Assembly (NCBI RefSeq): GCF_014649755.1 | Contig: NZ_BMTQ01000003.1 | Span: 372,001-436,000 of the forward strand | Length of the DNA: 64,000 bases | Source: Streptomyces litmocidini | Lineage (GTDB): Bacteria > Actinomycetota > Actinomycetes > Streptomycetales > Streptomycetaceae | Direction: 5' to 3' | Shown: piece after piece, positions 60,520 through 64,000 of the stretch | Numbering within the stretch: the first letter of the stretch is position 1 | How the letters are laid out: every line of letters begins with the position of its first letter | Translations under genes and position numbers: made by a program | Notes under the pieces: generated by a model | Database searches by the model: none | Told to the model about the DNA's origin: nothing | The model's input: only the letters and a program-made list of their open reading frames with translations

Positions 60520-61507
60520 ACGGCATGCGCGAACACGGCGGGACCGCGCCGGTCCTGGAGATCGAGGGCCTCGGCGTCCGCCTGGCCGGCGACCGGGCCG
60601 CCCGGCCCATCCTGGACGGGGTGAGCCTGACGGTGCGGCCCGGGGAGACGGTCGGACTGGTCGGCGAGTCCGGCTCCGGCAAGTCCGTGGCCTGCCGCAG
60701 CGTCCTGGGGCTGCTGCCCGCGGGCGCCCGCACCGACGGGGAGGTCCGGGTCGCCGGGCGGAACGTCCTCGCGATGAACCGCGCGGAACTGACCGCGCTG
60801 CGCGCCCGGCGGGTCTCCATGGTCTTCCAGGACCCGCGCGCCTCCGTCAACCCGCTGCGGCGGGTGGGCGACTTCCTCACCGAGGGACTGCGCGCGGCCG
60901 GGACGCCGGCCGCCGAGGCGACCGCCCGCGCCGAGGAACTCCTCGACGCGGTCGGCATCCGCGACCCGCGCGGCGCCCTGCGCCGCCGCCCGCACCAGTT
61001 CTCCGGCGGCATGCTCCAGCGGGTCGTCATCGCGGCGGCCCTGGCGAGCGAGCCGGCCCTCCTCGTCGCCGACGAGCCGACGACCGCGCTCGACGTCACC
61101 ACCCAGGCCGAGGTCATCTCGATCCTGGCCCGGCTGCGGGCCGAGCGGGGCACGGGCATGCTGTTCGTCACGCACGACCTCGAACTGGCCGCCGCCGTCT
61201 GCGACCGGGTGTACGTCATGTACGCGGGCCGGATCGTGGAGACCCGGTCGACGGACGAGCTGTTCGACGCGCCGCGCCACCCGTACACGGCGGGCCTGCT
61301 CGCCTGCACCCCGCGCATCGAACCGGGCGCGCCGGCTCCCCGGCCCGTCCCGGGGCGGCCCGTCTCCCTCGCGGAGGCGCCGCCCGGCTGCTCCTTCGCC
61401 GCGCGCTGCGCCCACGCGCTGGCGCGCTGCGCCGGGGAGACGCCCGCGCTCGTACGCCACGGGGACGGGCTCGCCGCCTGCCACCGTGCCGAAGAAGGGA
61501 TCACGCT

Positions 61508-61511
<4 letters not shown>
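60516..61511 (+). CDS. Dpp/Opp-type ABC ATPase, DppD-like
   Basis: A 331-residue ATPase. Walker A GESGSGKSV, Q-loop VFQDPRASVNPL, signature FSGGMLQR, Walker B LLVADEPTTALDV and H-loop VTHD are complete. The C-terminal oligopeptide-type extension CSFAARCAHALARCAGETPALV carries the cysteines common to DppD. The GTG at 60516 overlaps the dppC stop (GTGA). An ATG at 60525 is a close alternative. Confidence 0.9.
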
Positions 61512-62299
<788 letters not shown>

Positions 62300-62423
62300 C
62301 GGGGGGCGTGCCGGCGGGACCGTCCCCCGTGCGGGCCCGCCGGCACGACCGTCCCCTCCCCCGGACCGACATCGGGCACCCCGGGGCCGGTCGCGGCCGA
62401 GCCGCCGGCCGGGCGCGCGCCGG

Positions 62424-63923
62424 TCAGGCCTCCAGCCGGGCGAGGACGGCGCGCATCGAGCGCTCCAGGACCGCCCGGGACTCGTCGGTGGGATCGACGA
62501 TCTCGAAGCCGTGGTGCGCGTGCGGCGCGTCGATGACCTCGACGTCGGCCCCGCGCTTCCCGGCGGCGGCGAGGAACTCCTCGACGGTCGCCGCGAAGAC
62601 CTCGTGCTCCAGGCCGGCGCGGGCCAGGACGACCGGCGGCCCGTCCGCCGTGCCCACGGTGTCCACGGGACGGAAGCGGGACTCCACCGCCTCCCAGCCG
62701 GGCAGCGGCGCCAGGGCGGGGTAGTTCGCCGCCACGCACCGCAGCCACGGCGGGGGCGCGGCCAGCCAGTCCGCCGCGAGAAGGCCGCCGGTGGAGAAGA
62801 ACCAGAGCGCGATCCGGTCCGCGTCGACGCGCGGATCGGCACGGACCCCCTCGACGGCGTCGGCGAGGTCCCGGGCGGCCCGCGGGTAGTCGACGAGGCC
62901 GTGGAGCCGGAGGTCCACGGTGACGCCGACGACGCCCGCGCCCGCCGCGTAGCGGCCGTACCCCAGGAAGAACGGCGTGTCCCGCGGGGTGGGCCGCCGG
63001 TCGGGCTCGATGGGGCCGCCGTGGACGAAGACGACCGCCGGGCGGGGTCCTTCGGCGTCCGGGAGGTGGAGGTCGGCCCGTCCCAGTCGCTCGCGCGGCC
63101 GCTCGGGCACGTCGACGAGGAAGGGCCGGAGGTGGGACGGCTGTTCGTGGCCGTTCTCGGGCGCCGTCACCCGGTGGCCCTCGCCGGCGGCCGCGCGGAG
63201 CAGCGCCCCGGCCAGTTCCCCGGGCGCGGAGAGCATCGGCCAGTGGCCGGTGGCGAGTTCGAGGAAGCGGAACCGGTCCTCGGTCAGCACCCGGAACTGG
63301 GGCGGCCCTGAGGCCACCGCCATCTCGACCAGGGCGATGCTCTGCCCGTTCGCGGTGCACAGGACGCCGGTGGACGGCAGGGTGTCCGTGGCGCCGGTCA
63401 GGCGGAGCGGCTCGGTGAGCGTGCGGCCCGGCTGGGGCGCGGCCTCGCGCTCCAGCCGGGCGAGGGCGTCGGCGGGGATCCCCTCGACGCTGCCCCACCG
63501 CGACCAGGTGCCCGGGGCGGGCGGCGGGACCGCCGCTTCGGGGTGCCCGGCGAGCAGTTCCCGGACCCCGGGGTCGGGTACGGAACGCACGGCGGGCTCG
63601 CCGGCACGCGGGGGTTCCGTGTCCACGGAGACGATCCGGGCGACCCGCCCGGCCCGCCGGTCGGCGGCGCCGAACACCGGACGCAGGCCGTAGCCGTGTC
63701 CGACGAGGACCACCTCGGGCGCCGTGATCCCGTCGAGCAGTTGGACGAGCTCCTCGACGTGCGTCTCCAGGCCGGTCCCGGGGCCGGCCTCGGCGCGCCG
63801 GTCCCCCGTCCCGGTCAGGGTCACCGGGTACGCCTCCGCTCCCGCCTCCCGCAGCCGGGCGGCGGTCTCCTCCCACACCCAGCCGCCGGTGAAGGTGTCC
63901 GACACCAGCACGAACGCCGTCAT
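62424..63923 (-). CDS. two fused alpha/beta-hydrolase domains, first without nucleophile
   Basis: A 499-residue protein. Residues 1-245 match the salicylate-esterase-like hydrolases (FVLVSDTFTGGWVWEE, late GHWPM at 227). Their GxSxG nucleophile is GHGYG here, with Gly77 for serine. Residues about 265-499 are a second hydrolase: oxyanion loop VVFVHGGPIEPD, nucleophile Ser377 in FFSTGG, and His471 in HAHHGFE, close to the dienelactone-hydrolase/BD-FAE style. Only the second domain seems catalytic. The ATG at 63923 has GAGGAGACGG upstream. It is convergent with the importer operon. The remaining 77 bases to the window end hold no gene I can see. Confidence 0.78.
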   Translation of the reverse strand: MTAFVLVSDTFTGGWVWEETAARLREAGAEAYPVTLTGTGDRRAEAGPGTGLETHVEELVQLLDGITAPEVVLVGHGYGLRPVFGAADRRAGRVARIVSVDTEPPRAGEPAVRSVPDPGVRELLAGHPEAAVPPPAPGTWSRWGSVEGIPADALARLEREAAPQPGRTLTEPLRLTGATDTLPSTGVLCTANGQSIALVEMAVASGPPQFRVLTEDRFRFLELATGHWPMLSAPGELAGALLRAAAGEGHRVTAPENGHEQPSHLRPFLVDVPERPRERLGRADLHLPDAEGPRPAVVFVHGGPIEPDRRPTPRDTPFFLGYGRYAAGAGVVGVTVDLRLHGLVDYPRAARDLADAVEGVRADPRVDADRIALWFFSTGGLLAADWLAAPPPWLRCVAANYPALAPLPGWEAVESRFRPVDTVGTADGPPVVLARAGLEHEVFAATVEEFLAAAGKRGADVEVIDAPHAHHGFEIVDPTDESRAVLERSMRAVLARLEA

Positions 63924-64000
63924 GACCGTCTCCTCGTCGTTTCTCGGGGGTGTCTCGCGGTCACGCTAGGAACTCCCCCTGCGGGAGATTCAAGTCCGCC

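Overview
The window is chromosomal DNA of a Streptomyces or very close relative. It is very GC-rich, GTG and TTG starts are common, adjacent genes overlap by 4 bases (ATGA/GTGA), and there is a DmdR/IdeR-type iron box, a CebR-like LacI operator and many MarR/TetR/IclR/LacI regulators. I see no rRNA, tRNA, CRISPR array, insertion sequence or phage gene. It looks like an accessory-rich chromosomal arm or flank devoted to uptake and catabolism of plant and fungal material.

Left part (1-16 kb): a truncated SRPBCC protein; a xylose-type sugar ABC transporter (xylF, single-domain ATPase, xylH); a DUF6328 membrane protein; an APH-fold kinase; a VOC protein; a CoaD paralogue; an L,D-transpeptidase; a membrane-anchored HTH-like protein; a GH16-like protein; an iron-box-controlled siderophore importer without its ATPase; and a cobalt module (B12 riboswitch, cbtB, cbtA) beside a degenerate histidine phosphatase that has lost its catalytic histidines.

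Middle (16-35 kb): two VOC genes, then a 1585-residue protein of unknown function that shares a promoter region with a LacI regulator. A beta-1,3-glucan regulon follows: GH81 endo-glucanase, a CUT1 sugar ABC importer and a GH1 beta-glucosidase. A 14-bp palindrome of the same type lies before lacI, before GH81 and before the importer. Then come a lipoprotein, a small membrane protein and a PL6 polysaccharide lyase.

Aromatic island (36.6-50.2 kb): an IclR regulator, pobA and ligJ-ligK-ligI-ligAB(fused)-ligC encode conversion of 4-hydroxybenzoate to protocatechuate, then 4,5-ring cleavage to pyruvate and oxaloacetate. A perfect 25-bp hairpin separates this from a convergent operon (SDR, amidohydrolase, acyl-CoA ligase, MaoC) with a divergent MarR. 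That operon has the gene content of the Rhodococcus p-hydroxycinnamate (cou) side-chain-shortening pathway, whose product is 4-hydroxybenzoate. The two blocks together make a continuous route from p-coumarate-like lignin acids to central metabolism. This is the most interesting system in the window.

Right part (50.2-64 kb): a secreted SurE-like protein; a decayed MFS transporter remnant; an FAD amine oxidase and a YtcJ-type amidohydrolase flanking a TetR gene, with a 20-bp operator present twice; a LacI regulator facing a complete Dpp/Opp-type ABC importer over an 18-bp palindrome; and a protein of two fused alpha/beta-hydrolase domains, the first without its nucleophile.
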